A DNA stretch of 64,000 nt from Penelope pileata (taxonomy: Eukaryota > Chordata > Aves > Galliformes > Cracidae). Below, piece by piece: positions 63,802 through 64,000 of the stretch (the first letter of the stretch is position 1; each line of letters starts with the position of its first letter). The stretch lies in NCBI GenBank assembly GCA_013396635.1, contig WBMW01003254.1, positions 88,443 through 152,442 of the forward strand, read 5' to 3'. The notes beneath the pieces were generated by a model. That model did not search any database. It saw only the letters and a program-made list of their open reading frames with translations, and was not told the DNA's origin. A program made the translations under genes and the position numbers.

Positions 63802-64000
63802 CTGCCAGAGAAATGAGGAGATAGGTATTTTAATTGTGAGAAAGCCAAACGCTCCCATTTAAGCCTGTTTGCTCCCCTGACCCCCAGCCCTCGCTCTTGT
63901 TTGCTTTTTGTTTGGGTTCTCAGTCACAACAAGCCATTAAGGATCAATTTAAAGCATGCTGAAAACCAGTCCTCTGATGCAAGCTGAACTCTTGGATCCC

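Overview
The window is vertebrate nuclear DNA from a bird, most likely a galliform and probably chicken. Long-intron genes with GT-AG splice sites, 5'-truncated CR1 retroposon fragments and the gene set support this. The gene order and orientations match the human 19p13.3 block OAZ1-JSRP1-AMH-SF3A2-PLEKHJ1-DOT1L, here read from JSRP1 on the left to DOT1L on the right; in chicken I expect this block on chromosome 28 (from knowledge, not from the sequence).

Layout. 1-13990: no protein gene that I can recognise, only CR1 fragments and small tandem repeats. 13997-16835 (+): JSRP1, a skeletal-muscle triad protein. 18220-21875 (-): AMH, anti-Muellerian hormone, complete in five exons, with a compact promoter just upstream and a purine-rich minisatellite in intron 2. 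22135-30662: a region that is probably single copy but appears two to three times because overlapping contigs were not merged; single n bases at 24385 and 28119 mark the joins. 28870-32860 (-): SF3A2, complete in eight exons, with redundant copies of its last exons at 24075-28040. 33237-33749: a 513-base gap over the SF3A2/PLEKHJ1 divergent promoter. 34139-38149 (+): PLEKHJ1, five of its exons, the first being missing in the gap. 40863-45700: intergenic between converging genes. 45704-63801 (-): the 3' UTR and the last 13 coding exons of DOT1L (about 1,260 residues); the methyltransferase domain lies beyond the right edge.

The genes do not form a pathway: a muscle excitation-contraction protein, a sex-differentiation hormone, a U2 snRNP subunit, a small PH-domain protein and an H3K79 methyltransferase. 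What links them is an old conserved neighbourhood, with AMH directly downstream of SF3A2 as in mammals. I found no convincing undescribed system. The best leads are the unmerged contig overlaps, a possible alternative PLEKHJ1 last exon whose stop codon lies inside its poly(A) signal, the AMH intron minisatellite, and the divergent N-terminal exons of JSRP1.
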